From Ardenticatenaceae bacterium (lineage in GTDB: Bacteria > Chloroflexota > Anaerolineae > Promineifilales > Promineifilaceae): a DNA stretch of 42,437 bases. The stretch spans positions 1 to 42,437 of the forward strand of contig WYBM01000095.1 of assembly GCA_011525915.1 (NCBI GenBank), written 5' to 3'. Shown here piece after piece: positions 19,501-29,000 of the stretch (the first letter of the stretch is position 1; each line of letters opens with the position of its first letter). The position numbers and the translations under genes were made by a program. Under the pieces are notes generated by a model. That model did no database searches, had not been told where the DNA came from, and saw only the letters and a list, made by a program, of their open reading frames with translations.

Positions 19501-22500
19501 ACACCATTGCTTCCCTTTACCCCTGTTCCCCATGGCTCATCGGCCGGATACAACAGATCACGCACTTTCATGTCGAGGTATGGATATAGAATCTGGCAGC
19601 ATTGTTCAACCGTATCACGAAAGAGGGTTTCGCTCTCATATAACTCTCTGGCCATCTGCAGGTAATGGTCACCTACGCCGGGGAACATAAACGTGATCGG
19701 GCGGCTGATCGCTGGTTGATAATGGGTTAATACACGGTGCGGGTTAACCGACTCTATGGTATGTAACGCATCTTCCATGCCCTGGCAGACGACCATGCGC
19801 CGTTGGGCAAACGCCCGCCGCCCAACCTGCAAGGTATAGGCAATGTCTGCCAACTTTGTGTCAGGGTTTTCGCGCAAGTAATGGGCCAGGTTTGCTGTGG
19901 CCATATCCAGCGCTGACTCAGTTTTTGCTGATAACAGGAGCAGCTGCCACGGCCGTGACGCCCCCGACGGAGCTTGCACCGGCGGCTCTTCAACAATAGC
20001 ATGAGCGTTGGTACCACCAACACCCAACGCATTGACGCCGGCACGTCGGGGATTCCCATTTTGCTGTGGCCACGGCGACAGCTTGGTATTCACAAAGAAA
20101 GGGCTGTTTGCAAAATCTATCTGGGGATTAGGGGTTTCAAAGTACAAACTTGGCGGAATAACACCATGTTTCACCGCCAGGACAGCTTTGATCAACCCGG
20201 CAACACCAGCAGCCCGATCTAAATGCCCGATATTCGTTTTTATCGAGCCAATAGCACAATATCCCTTTTCTTTGGTGTGCTGCCGAAAGGCCTGCGTCAG
20301 TGACGCTATTTCGATAGGATCACCTAGCTCTGTGGCTGTGCCGTGGGCTTCAATGTAACCAATGGTTTGGGGGTCAACGGCCGCATTCTCTAAAGCCATC
20401 GTGACGGCGTCTGCCTGCCCAACCACACTGGGCGCGGTATACCCCGCTTTTAATGACCCATCATTGTTAACGGCCGAACCCCTTATCACCGCGTGAATGG
20501 TGTCTCCATCTTCTAGAGCGTCTTCCAACCTCTTTAAGACAACAACGCCCACGCCGTCACCAAACATAGAGCCCTGTGCTTTTGCATCAAAGGTGCGACA
20601 GTGCCCATCTGGTGACATGATTCCCCCCTCCTTGTATAAGTACCCTTGCCCAGGGGGGACATGAACGGTGACACCACCGGCCAGGGCCATATCACATTCA
20701 CCATTCAACAAACTTTGGCAAGCTATGTGCGTGGCCACTAACGAGGTAGAGCAAAAAGTTTGCACAGCAAAACTGGGACCCCTCAAATTCATCTTGTAAG
20801 AGACAGAGGTGGTCAGGGAATCTTTGTCACTATTTAACATCGCTTGAAAAATATCGACAGTCCGTACTATTTTGGGGTCAGTAATCCATGATAACAGGTA
20901 GGCACTAAGGCTCTCACCCGCAAAAACGCCAATTAATCCTTTATAGGTTTCCGTGTTATACCCGGCTAGTTCTACTGCTTCCCAGGCACACTCTAAAAAG
21001 AGGCGGTGCTGCGGATCGATAACTTCCGCTTCGCGTGGACTATAGCCAAAAAAGCCGGCGTCAAATAGATCGATCCCCTTAAGGATCGGGCGTGCCTTGA
21101 CATAATCAGGGGTGTTCATGAACTCTGGGTCCAGCCCCGTAGCCAGCAGCTCTTCATCCGTGAAGACCGTGAGCGATTCAACGCCATTACAGAGGTTATC
21201 CCATAATTTTTCAATGCTTTCTGCGCCAGGGAAACGGCCTGTCATGGCAATAATAGCAATGCCCTCATGATTGACGTTCTTCTGTGCTTTGCGACGGCGC
21301 TGGCTAAGCACGGCCGTCTCTGCTGCACTCTTTTCAAGAACAACATCTGGCTGCAAATATTTGGCCAGGGCGCTGACGGTAGGGGCTTCAAACAAAGCAA
21401 CCGTCGAGAGTTCGCATTCGAGAACCTTGCGGATTTGGGAAATGACCTGCAAGCCTATGAGCGAATTGCCGCCCAGATCAAAGAAGTTATCGTGAATACC
21501 AATTTTGTTAATGCCTAAAACTTCTTGCCAGATAGCAGCAATTTTCTTTTCATAATCATTGCTTGCTGGCACATAAGTTGTATTTAAGGCTGGGCGTGCA
21601 TAGCTGGCCTGGTTTGTTTGTGTTTCTGTTTTTAAAGCTTCCAGGAACACCCACTGCCGAATGCGATGTTCCAGGTCACCGGTTGAATTGACAAGTTGGG
21701 CCACGCTGCTGCCCACTGCCAGGGTAAAAGCCTCTACACTTTCTGCCGGCGACATTTCAAACTCTGTCGCCGGTGTTTTTAACGGCCGTTGGGGTTCCTC
21801 TTGAGCAGCTCCCCATGTATCCCAATTAACGCTTATCCAGTTAGAGGTGGTGGTATGATTGTGTTTATGGGTATAACTATCCATAAAGTTATTTGCTGCA
21901 GCATAGGCGGCAAACCCCAATCCTCCTAAAACTGAAGACACAGAGGAAAATAACATGCAGAAGTCCAATGCTCTGTCTTGCAGCACCTTGTCTAAAACGT
22001 AAAGACCATAGGCTTTGGCCAGGAAATGCGTCTCACACATGGTTTCATGTGTGTCTTGAATGGGCTGGAAATAGCTCTTATCGGTTAGGCCAGCTGCGTG
22101 AATGACCCCGTTGAGGTTGGCAAATCTATCTAGAGTTTGAGCAATGGCGGCTTGCATCTGTTCTTCATTAGATACATCGGCGGCAATGACTAAAACTTCG
22201 GCTCCTAACGATTCCAGGGAGCGGACCGCTTGAATTTTACGCACGGTAGCATCTTCATGCGGATGATTTTCTAACCAATCGTCCCACACTTCTCGTGACG
22301 GCAGCCCGGAACGGCCGGTTAAGGTCAACCTGGCCTGAAAACGTTGGGCAAGGTACCGGGCCAGGGTAAGGCCAACACCCCCCAACCCACCTGTAATGAG
22401 ATATACACCCCCTTCGCGGAGCTGTGTGTCATTTGATCCTGCCGGCAAACGGTGGGGCACAAACTGCTGCACATAGCGTGTGCCTGTACGGTAAGCGATG

Positions 22501-25500
22501 GTGACATCTGTTATCGGTGTTGTCAGATCGGCAATTAACTGCGTCAGAAGGTTGTCTTCTATGACATCGACGTTCAGCGGCAAAGTAATATCCAAGGCCC
22601 GGCAGCGTATGTTCTGGTATTCCTGGGGTATGACATGGCACAATCCTAAGACAGTTGATTTTTCCGGATAAATGACCTTGCCTTTCACCGGCTGCATATC
22701 ATTTGTTAGGAGCGTAATCTGCAGCGGCTGGGCTGTTTTGCGCTGGCCGATGGCTTGTGCCAGATAGAGCAGGCTGTAGAAACCCAGTTGCTGGGTGGCC
22801 TGGAAAGCGGCGGCACTGCCGGTAGGCGTATGGCCCACACTCCACAAATGCACAATATGCTCCGGTAGTTGGCCCGTGGCCTCCAGGTGATCCAGGAGGG
22901 TGACATAATCGGCGGCATGTTCCGGCCGAATGGTGTAACTGCCTGCGTCAGTGGTGGCATAGGCCGCACCACTTTGCACTTGTATTACGGTCGCGCCCTG
23001 ACGGCTAAGTTGATGGCTCAACGCCGCCCCCCAACCGGCCGCATCGGTAAAGATGAGCCATTTTCCGGATACCGCCGCCCCGGCGGTGGAGGCCAGGGCG
23101 GTCGGTTGCCACACCGGCTCATAGAACCAACGACCAATGTCGCTGCGTTTCCCCGTGCTGCCCGCCGCTGCGCCGCCTGTGCCTGCGCGGGTGGTAGTCG
23201 CCTCTACCCAATAACGCTGCCGCTCGAAGGGATAGGTGGGCAAAGGCAGGCGTTGACGACGTTCACGGCCGTAGTAGGCCGCCCAATCTATGGTGTAGCC
23301 GGTCAGCCATAACTTGCCCAAGGCACCCAGCAAGAACGCCTCATCTGACTGCCGATCATAAGCATAACGCACCGTAGCCAGGATTTGCCCTATCTGCTCC
23401 GGCTGGCAACGGGGATGCTGTTTGGCAAAGGAGCCTAACGTCTGCCCTGGGCCCACTTCCAATAGAATTTGCTGCGGCTTGGCCAATAATTCAGCCAAAC
23501 CCTCCCCGAACTGCACCGTCTGGCACAGGTGACGGGCCCAGTAGTGCGGGTCTGTCGCTTCGCTGGCGGTGATCCATGTGCCCGTCACATTGGAAAGGTA
23601 AGGGATGGTTGGTTTGTGCAGGCGCACACGGGCCACCAGGGCGGTGAATGCCTCTACCATTGGGGCCATCATGGTGGTGTGGAAAGCGTGACTCGTTTCC
23701 AGCCGCCGGCAACCGATGCCTGCCGTGCTCAGGGTGGCCTCGACCTGAGCGATACGCGCCTCGGGCCCACCTAACACACAGGTTCCCGGGCCATTGACCA
23801 CAGCCAGGCACACCCCTTCTCCCAGGTATTCTTGCACCGCCGCCGCTGAGAGCGACACCGCTAACATGCTGCCCGCCGGCAGCGCCTCTATCATCTCTGC
23901 CCGCTTGGCTACCAGCATCGCCCCATCTTCCAGGCTCATCACCCCGGCCACACACGCGGCTACATACTCCCCCAGGCTGTAACCTATCAGCGCATCCGGC
24001 TCGATGCCCCAGCTGCGCAGCAGTTGGGCCAGCGCATACTCCACCACAAAGACCGCCGGCTGTGCCCATTTTGTCTGCTGCAGCGGTTTGTTGAGCTCTG
24101 CCGCTCCATCACGCCCCAACATCTGGCGCAGGTCTATGCCACTCCCCGCCCCCACGCTGCTCTGCCCAGCCGGGTAGAGCATTTCTCGCAGCTCGCCACC
24201 CAAAATTGGCCGCAGCTGCGCACTGCAACTGTCTATGGTTTGCCGAAAGAGCGGTTCGCGCTCATATAGTTCCTGGGCCATGTGCACGTAATGGTCGCCC
24301 ACCCCTGGGAACATGAACACCAACGGCCGTGCCGTCGGGCCTTGCACCCGGCTGCCCATCCGGCTCTCCGCCGCGCTCGTCAACGCCGCCAGCGCATCCT
24401 CTCGCCCCCGGCAGACCACCATCCGCCGGTTCTCAAAGACCTTTCGCCCCACCTGCAGCGTATAAGCCACATCCGCCAGGTTGACTTCTTCATGCTCCTG
24501 AAGATATGTGGCCAGGTTGTGCGTGGCTTGCTCCACGGCCGTGGCCGTTTGCGCCGACAGCAGCAGCAGCTGCCACTCTTTGGTTGGCTCGTCTGTTACC
24601 ACTTCTGGGGCTTCTTCCAACACCACATGCGCATTTGTGCCCCCCATGCCAAAGGAACTCACCCCCGCCTGCCGTGGCTGGTCATCCACAGTCGGCCATT
24701 CCCGCAGCTTGGTATTCACATAAAACGGGCTGTGCGTAAAATCGATGTGCGGATTTGCCTCCTGGAAGTTTAAACTGGCCGGGATCTGCTTGTGCTTCAA
24801 AGCCAGAACCGTCTTAATCAGACCCGCCGCCCCGGCGGCAATGCCCAAATGGCCAACATTTGTCTTGACTGACCCAATAGCACAAAACTGCCTCTTTTGC
24901 GTGCTAAGGCGAAACGCTTGGGTCATTGCCGCTACTTCAATGGGGTCTCCTAAGGCCGTCCCGCTGCCGTGTGTTTCGATGTAAGCAATGTTTTCAGGGT
25001 CTACACCAGCGACATCCAGAGCCTCAGCAATGACAGCTGCCTGCCCATCTACGCCGGGTGCGGTATACCCGGCTTTTACACCACCATCATTGTTAATAGC
25101 CCATCCTTTGATAACGGCATGGATACAGTCGCCATCGGCCAGTGCATCTTCCAGTCGTTTGAGTACCACCAGGCCAACGCCGCTACCGAAAATAGTCCCT
25201 TGTGCCTGGGCATCAAAGGCGCGGCAGTGGCCATCAGGGGAAAACAGTCCTTCGGTATACAGGTAACCTGTCTTCATAGGGATGCTGATAGCAATACTGC
25301 CGGCCAAAGCCATATCGCATTCACCATTCAACAAACTTTCACAAGCAAGGTGGGTAGCAACCAGGGCAGTAGAACAGGCAGTCTGTACAGTGAGGCTGGG
25401 GCCCGTCAGGTTTAGCTTGTAGGAAACGCGTGTACTCAGGTAATCCTTATCAACCGTCATCGCTAACTCTGCTGAGATATCCTGTTTTGAAGCCAGGTTG

Positions 25501-25907
25501 TACAGCAAATAGCCATTCATCCCCGATCCACCATAGACACCAACCCGCCCATCATACCTTTCCGGATCATAGCCGGCGTTTTCCAGAGCCTCCCAGGCAC
25601 ACTCAAGGAATATCCGCTGTTGGGGGTCCATGATTTCAGCTTCTCGCGGATTAATCCTAAAGAAGGCAGCATCAAAAAACTCAATGTTTTCCAACACGGG
25701 ACTGGCTTTAATGTAATCAGGGTGTTGCAGCAAGTCAGCATTTATCCCCGCTGCTATTAACTCTTCTTCGGAGAAAAATGTTATGGACTCCACGCCATCT
25801 CTCAGGTTCTGCCAGAACAATTCGGCATTTTCTGCACCAGGAAAACGGCAAGACATGCCGACTATAGCAATTTCATGAACCTGCTCAGACTCTTTTGAAA
25901 AACTCAT
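16533..25907 (-). CDS. Bimodular type I PKS (KS-AT-KR-ACP)x2
   Basis: The 3124-residue protein has two full extension modules. Module 1: KS with Cys178 (QTACSTALV), AT with Ser644 (GYSLGE) and HAFH near 739, KR near 1172 (TGGLGGVG), ACP Ser near 1481. Module 2: KS with Cys1719 (QTFCSTSLV), AT with Ser2191 and HAFH near 2286, KR near 2729 (TGGLGGIG), ACP Ser near 3051. Both ATs look malonyl-type by HAFH, and both modules lack DH, ER and MT. The TACSTA type of the first KS, shared with the PKS that follows the Ox-NRPS, fits acceptance from a peptidyl carrier. The basic tail (about 20 residues ending RQRGRTKG) and the inter-module linker SQRRRKAQKN probably help dock to the next KS. The AT1 region to the start of KR1 is much richer in GC than its surroundings, suggesting replacement. 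The start ATG 25907 has AGGGAA nearby. Confidence 0.95.
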   Translation of the reverse strand: MSFSKESEQVHEIAIVGMSCRFPGAENAELFWQNLRDGVESITFFSEEELIAAGINADLLQHPDYIKASPVLENIEFFDAAFFRINPREAEIMDPQQRIFLECAWEALENAGYDPERYDGRVGVYGGSGMNGYLLYNLASKQDISAELAMTVDKDYLSTRVSYKLNLTGPSLTVQTACSTALVATHLACESLLNGECDMALAGSIAISIPMKTGYLYTEGLFSPDGHCRAFDAQAQGTIFGSGVGLVVLKRLEDALADGDCIHAVIKGWAINNDGGVKAGYTAPGVDGQAAVIAEALDVAGVDPENIAYIETHGSGTALGDPIEVAAMTQAFRLSTQKRQFCAIGSVKTNVGHLGIAAGAAGLIKTVLALKHKQIPASLNFQEANPHIDFTHSPFYVNTKLREWPTVDDQPRQAGVSSFGMGGTNAHVVLEEAPEVVTDEPTKEWQLLLLSAQTATAVEQATHNLATYLQEHEEVNLADVAYTLQVGRKVFENRRMVVCRGREDALAALTSAAESRMGSRVQGPTARPLVFMFPGVGDHYVHMAQELYEREPLFRQTIDSCSAQLRPILGGELREMLYPAGQSSVGAGSGIDLRQMLGRDGAAELNKPLQQTKWAQPAVFVVEYALAQLLRSWGIEPDALIGYSLGEYVAACVAGVMSLEDGAMLVAKRAEMIEALPAGSMLAVSLSAAAVQEYLGEGVCLAVVNGPGTCVLGGPEARIAQVEATLSTAGIGCRRLETSHAFHTTMMAPMVEAFTALVARVRLHKPTIPYLSNVTGTWITASEATDPHYWARHLCQTVQFGEGLAELLAKPQQILLEVGPGQTLGSFAKQHPRCQPEQIGQILATVRYAYDRQSDEAFLLGALGKLWLTGYTIDWAAYYGRERRQRLPLPTYPFERQRYWVEATTTRAGTGGAAAGSTGKRSDIGRWFYEPVWQPTALASTAGAAVSGKWLIFTDAAGWGAALSHQLSRQGATVIQVQSGAAYATTDAGSYTIRPEHAADYVTLLDHLEATGQLPEHIVHLWSVGHTPTGSAAAFQATQQLGFYSLLYLAQAIGQRKTAQPLQITLLTNDMQPVKGKVIYPEKSTVLGLCHVIPQEYQNIRCRALDITLPLNVDVIEDNLLTQLIADLTTPITDVTIAYRTGTRYVQQFVPHRLPAGSNDTQLREGGVYLITGGLGGVGLTLARYLAQRFQARLTLTGRSGLPSREVWDDWLENHPHEDATVRKIQAVRSLESLGAEVLVIAADVSNEEQMQAAIAQTLDRFANLNGVIHAAGLTDKSYFQPIQDTHETMCETHFLAKAYGLYVLDKVLQDRALDFCMLFSSVSSVLGGLGFAAYAAANNFMDSYTHKHNHTTTSNWISVNWDTWGAAQEEPQRPLKTPATEFEMSPAESVEAFTLAVGSSVAQLVNSTGDLEHRIRQWVFLEALKTETQTNQASYARPALNTTYVPASNDYEKKIAAIWQEVLGINKIGIHDNFFDLGGNSLIGLQVISQIRKVLECELSTVALFEAPTVSALAKYLQPDVVLEKSAAETAVLSQRRRKAQKNVNHEGIAIIAMTGRFPGAESIEKLWDNLCNGVESLTVFTDEELLATGLDPEFMNTPDYVKARPILKGIDLFDAGFFGYSPREAEVIDPQHRLFLECAWEAVELAGYNTETYKGLIGVFAGESLSAYLLSWITDPKIVRTVDIFQAMLNSDKDSLTTSVSYKMNLRGPSFAVQTFCSTSLVATHIACQSLLNGECDMALAGGVTVHVPPGQGYLYKEGGIMSPDGHCRTFDAKAQGSMFGDGVGVVVLKRLEDALEDGDTIHAVIRGSAVNNDGSLKAGYTAPSVVGQADAVTMALENAAVDPQTIGYIEAHGTATELGDPIEIASLTQAFRQHTKEKGYCAIGSIKTNIGHLDRAAGVAGLIKAVLAVKHGVIPPSLYFETPNPQIDFANSPFFVNTKLSPWPQQNGNPRRAGVNALGVGGTNAHAIVEEPPVQAPSGASRPWQLLLLSAKTESALDMATANLAHYLRENPDTKLADIAYTLQVGRRAFAQRRMVVCQGMEDALHTIESVNPHRVLTHYQPAISRPITFMFPGVGDHYLQMARELYESETLFRDTVEQCCQILYPYLDMKVRDLLYPADEPWGTGVKGSNGVNLRAMLNSEKPVLSPAAQRLNKTSIAQPVVFVIEYALAHLLMSWGIRPQAMVGYSLGEYTAACLSGVLSLKDALKLIAVRAQMIESLPPGNMVAVSLSKDAIEPWLSEEVSLAIHHGETSCVLAGTPEGIKGLEAQLIERGIAYRLLNTSHAFHSSTMVSLMAPLTELAQTVKLNPPRIPYLSNVTGTWITAEQATDPGYWAEHMCQPVQFFDALTELLKEEDQILLEVGPGQSLGSFAKLHPDCASSQIQLVLSTMRYAYDSQPDQAFLLSVLGKLWLLGAEPDWSGFYEAEQRCRIPLPTYPFERQRYWMEPRKGLGGWSTSDFEEDPASLPRKAADEWFYLPVWSQTPPRLPSLPPMEKADASCWLLFQDAYGLGEQAAQWLADRKQHVVTVRPGASFQQVTESQYIIQPRSPGDYVELLSRLEKQGWEPTKVVHLWSVTADEVRDQDEDFLEQTLDVSFYSLMFLAQALGGMASGYQLSVVTSHVQPVIGNERIIPEKTTVIGPCKVIPQEYARVTCQCIDVVWPGAGSWQAEALLVNLLGELTADVSNNTIALRGHQRWVQNVEPIPLPKVTEQTLPQLRPQGVYLVTGGLGGIGLAMAEYLAQTTQAKLILTGRSGLPAREKWEQILAADDGEYGVGRKIRCVQQLESLGAEVLVVAADVADEQQMKAAVDQAVARFGTIHGIVHAAGVPGVGLIQLKTVEAATAVLAPKVMGTLIMDRLLQNAGIDIDFLVLFSSVSSFMGGGVGQIDYCAANAFLDGYAQRHMGSKRQVTSINWGEWKWNAWEEGLDGFDAQLQESLREGRERFGIGFEEGQEAFARILSSRQPQVIVSTQDFRHLVEASRHYSVESLLELARLSRESRPKHPRPALGTSYAVPGSDLEQKIADIWSNLLGITEIGVNDNFFDLGGNSLIGIDLISRLQKELNGVKIFAHTLYEAPTVGLLARFIDHDQQPEDDFIAQQQARGAKHREKLKQRQRGRTKG
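22700..24560. other. GC-rich tract over AT1 and the post-AT region
   Basis: By hand count 24001-24060 is 67% GC, against 35% at 21481-21540 and 43% at 25441-25500. The tract corresponds to about residues 450-1070 of the bimodular PKS, meaning the KS-AT linker, AT1 and the start of the KR structural part. The edges are approximate. A domain-scale gene conversion or transfer is the inferred cause. Confidence 0.7.
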
Positions 25908-26094
25908 TCTAAATTCCCTACTAACTTTGCAGTTTTCGTTTACATAACCAGCCCACCTCTATGGAAGAAGCCCCTAACCGCTTATTGCTTACGCAAATTG
26001 CGCCGGGCTACCACAGAGAAAACCTTTATGTTAATGAAAAGGGCAAATGTTGTGATCTTTTATTTAACAAAGCATTCAGTTTACAATTGAACGG

Positions 26095-29000
26095 TTACAA
26101 ATCACCTTGTAAATGTTGTACAGCTTCTTCTTCAGAGAGATGCTCTATTTCTTGCAGAAGGGCATCATCTATGGTCATAGCTAACGCCGCAATCGTTGGT
26201 TTCTGGAAGAAGAGGCGAAGCGTTAATTCTAGTTGAAAAGTATCTTGTACCTGAGCCATCAGCCGGATAGCCAACATGGAATGGCCGCCTAATTCAAAAA
26301 AGTTATCGTGGATACCCACACGCTCAATGCCTAATATCTCTGACCATATGCTGGTTAACATTTCTTCTGATAGGGTGCGCGGGGCCACATAGCTGCTTTC
26401 CAGTTCCGGGCGCGTACCACCGGGGGTCGGCAGGGCGCGGCGGTCTATCTTGCCATTGGGGGTCAGCGGCAAGGCCTCTAACATCACCAAGTGCGCCGGC
26501 ACCATGTACTCCGGCAGCCGCTGCTGCAGGTAGTGGCGCAGCTCGCCGCTGCCCGGCGCCTGCCCCGCCATCGCCACCACATAGGCCACCAACTGCGGCA
26601 CCGCGCCCGCGTCCTCACGCACCTGGACCACCGTTTCGGCAATGGCCTCATGCCCGCCCAACACCGCCTCGATCTCGCCCAACTCAATGCGATAACCGCG
26701 CACCTTCACCTGATGGTCTTTCCGCCCCAGGAACTCCAGGTTGCCATCTGCCCGGCAGCGCACCAGGTCGCCCGTTTTGTACAGGCGCGCCCCCGGCACC
26801 GGGCTGAAGGGATGGGGGATGAACTTCTCTGCTGTCAGGCCCGGCCGGGCATGGTAGCCGCGGGCCAACCCCGCCCCACCCACATACAGCTCACCCGGCA
26901 CCCCCACCGGCACCGGCTGTAAATGCCGGTCCAGCAGGTAGGTTTGGGCGTTGGCTATCGGCCGGCCAATGGGCACGGCCGTGCCCCCCCATTCCCGCTC
27001 ACAGGCCCAATAGGTCGTATCAATGGTCGCTTCCGTCGGCCCATACATGTTATACAACTCGGCGCTCAGGCAGGCATAAAAACGCTCGATCAGCGCCGCT
27101 GGCAGCGCTTCCCCACCACAATAGACCCGTTTGATGCTGCGGCAGCTGCCGAAGGCGGGTACCAGCAGCAGCATCTGCAGCAGCGAGGGCACCAGCTGCA
27201 CCAGGCTGACCTGTTGGGTGTTGATCAGTTCCACCAGATAGTGGCTGTCTTGATGCTCATCCGCTTGCGCCAGCACCAGGCGAGCCCCGGCTGTCAACGG
27301 GCCAAAAATTTCACACATGGAGACATCAAAGCTGATGGGGGTCTTTTGCAGAACCACATCGGTGTCATACAGGGGAAACGTCCCTTGCATCCAGGCGAGG
27401 TGGTTGCCAATGGCCGCATGGCTGATGATGGTGCCTTTGGGTTGGCCGGTGGAGCCGGAGGTGTAGATGACATAGGCCGTGTTGGCCGCGCTGACCGACA
27501 CGGATGGCGCCCGCGCTGGTTGGCCGGCCACGGCCGTGGCCACCTCTTCCAGGCACACCGCCGTCACGGTTGTGGCCGGCAGTCGTGGCTGCACTGCCGC
27601 ACTTGTCAGCAGCAGCGCCGCGCCGCTGTCTTCCAGAATGTAACCCTGCCGCTCTGCCGGGTAGGCCGGGTCCAGCGGCACATAACCGCCCCCGGCCTTG
27701 AGGATGCCCAATAAGGCCACCACCAGTTCCAACGATCGTTCCAGACACACCACCACCAACGTCTCCGGCCCCACGCCCTGCTGCTGCAGGTAATGGGCCA
27801 GTTGGTTGGCCCGTTCATCCAGGGCACGGTACGTCAGGCAGGTATCGTTGTACACCAGCGCCGTCGCTTCTGGTGTGCGGTCCACCTGCGCGGCGAACAG
27901 CTCATGCAGCCCTTGTGGCGGCTGGGCATAGGCCACGGCCGTGTCATTCCACGCCGCCAGCTGCTGCCGTTCCTTTTCCGGGAGCAGGTTCAGTTCGAAC
28001 AGTCGTTGGTCTGGATGCGCGACAATGCTGGCCAATAACTCCTGGAAATGGCCCACCATGCGCTCAATGGTCTCTGCGTTAAACAAATCTATCGTGTACT
28101 CCAAAGACCCAATGAGCCCATCCTTCGTGTCAACGACAGACAAGGTCAAATCAAATTCAGCGAGGCCGTTTTCCATTTTTACCGGCCGGGCATCAAAGAT
28201 GGTTGAAGACGAATTTTCAGCAACAGCTTTGTTAAAAATAAACAAGACCTGAAACAACGGATTACGGTTAAGCACACGTTCCGGCCGTAATTCTTCAACG
28301 AGCTTCTCAAATGGCAGCTCTTGATGGTCATAAGCACTTAAGGTGACTTCACGTACACGAGCCAATAACTCTCGGAAAGTGGGGTTGCCAGAGAGATCCG
28401 TGCGCAATACGAGGGTATTCACAAAAAGGCCCATGAGTTTTTCGGTTTGATAATGATTCCGATTAGCAATGGGTGAACCAACAGCAATATCCTCTTGCCC
28501 CGTATAACGGGCCAACAAGAGTTGGAAGGCCGCCAACAAAAACATAAATAATGTCACACCTTCTTCATTACTCAACTGCTGCAACGCTTTGGCTAATGTT
28601 TCCGGTAAAACAAATAATTCACTCTCCCCTCGATAGGTGGGCACAGCGGGGCGTGGGTAGTCTGTAGGTAGGGACAATGATGGGAGACCTGCCAACTGTT
28701 GGCGCCAATACCCCATTTGTGCTTCCCAAACGTCACCCTGCAACCATTGCTGCTGCCACAGGGCAAAATCTGCATATTGGATGGGCAGCTCTTGTAAGGG
28801 AGCGCTCGCTCCACGGCTGAATGCCTGATACAGCACTCGTAATTCTTGCGCCAAAATGCCCACTGACCAGCCATCTGAGATGATGTGGTGCATCGTGGTG
28901 AACAAGAGCTGATCGTTGGGGGTCAATTGTAACCAGATCGCCCGGAAGAGGGGGCCCTGCATCAGGTCAAAGGGACGCCGGGCTTCAACGGCTGCCCAGC

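Noticed and set aside
23491..24069. 192-codon minus-strand frame inside the bimodular PKS
   Set aside because: It is an off-frame shadow of AT1 in a GC-rich tract; the Gly/Arg-rich translation matches no family.
26491..27714. Long open frames on the plus strand opposite the A3 domain
   Set aside because: They mirror the GC-rich NRPS coding strand, show no recognisable protein family, and the minus strand encodes an intact adenylation domain.
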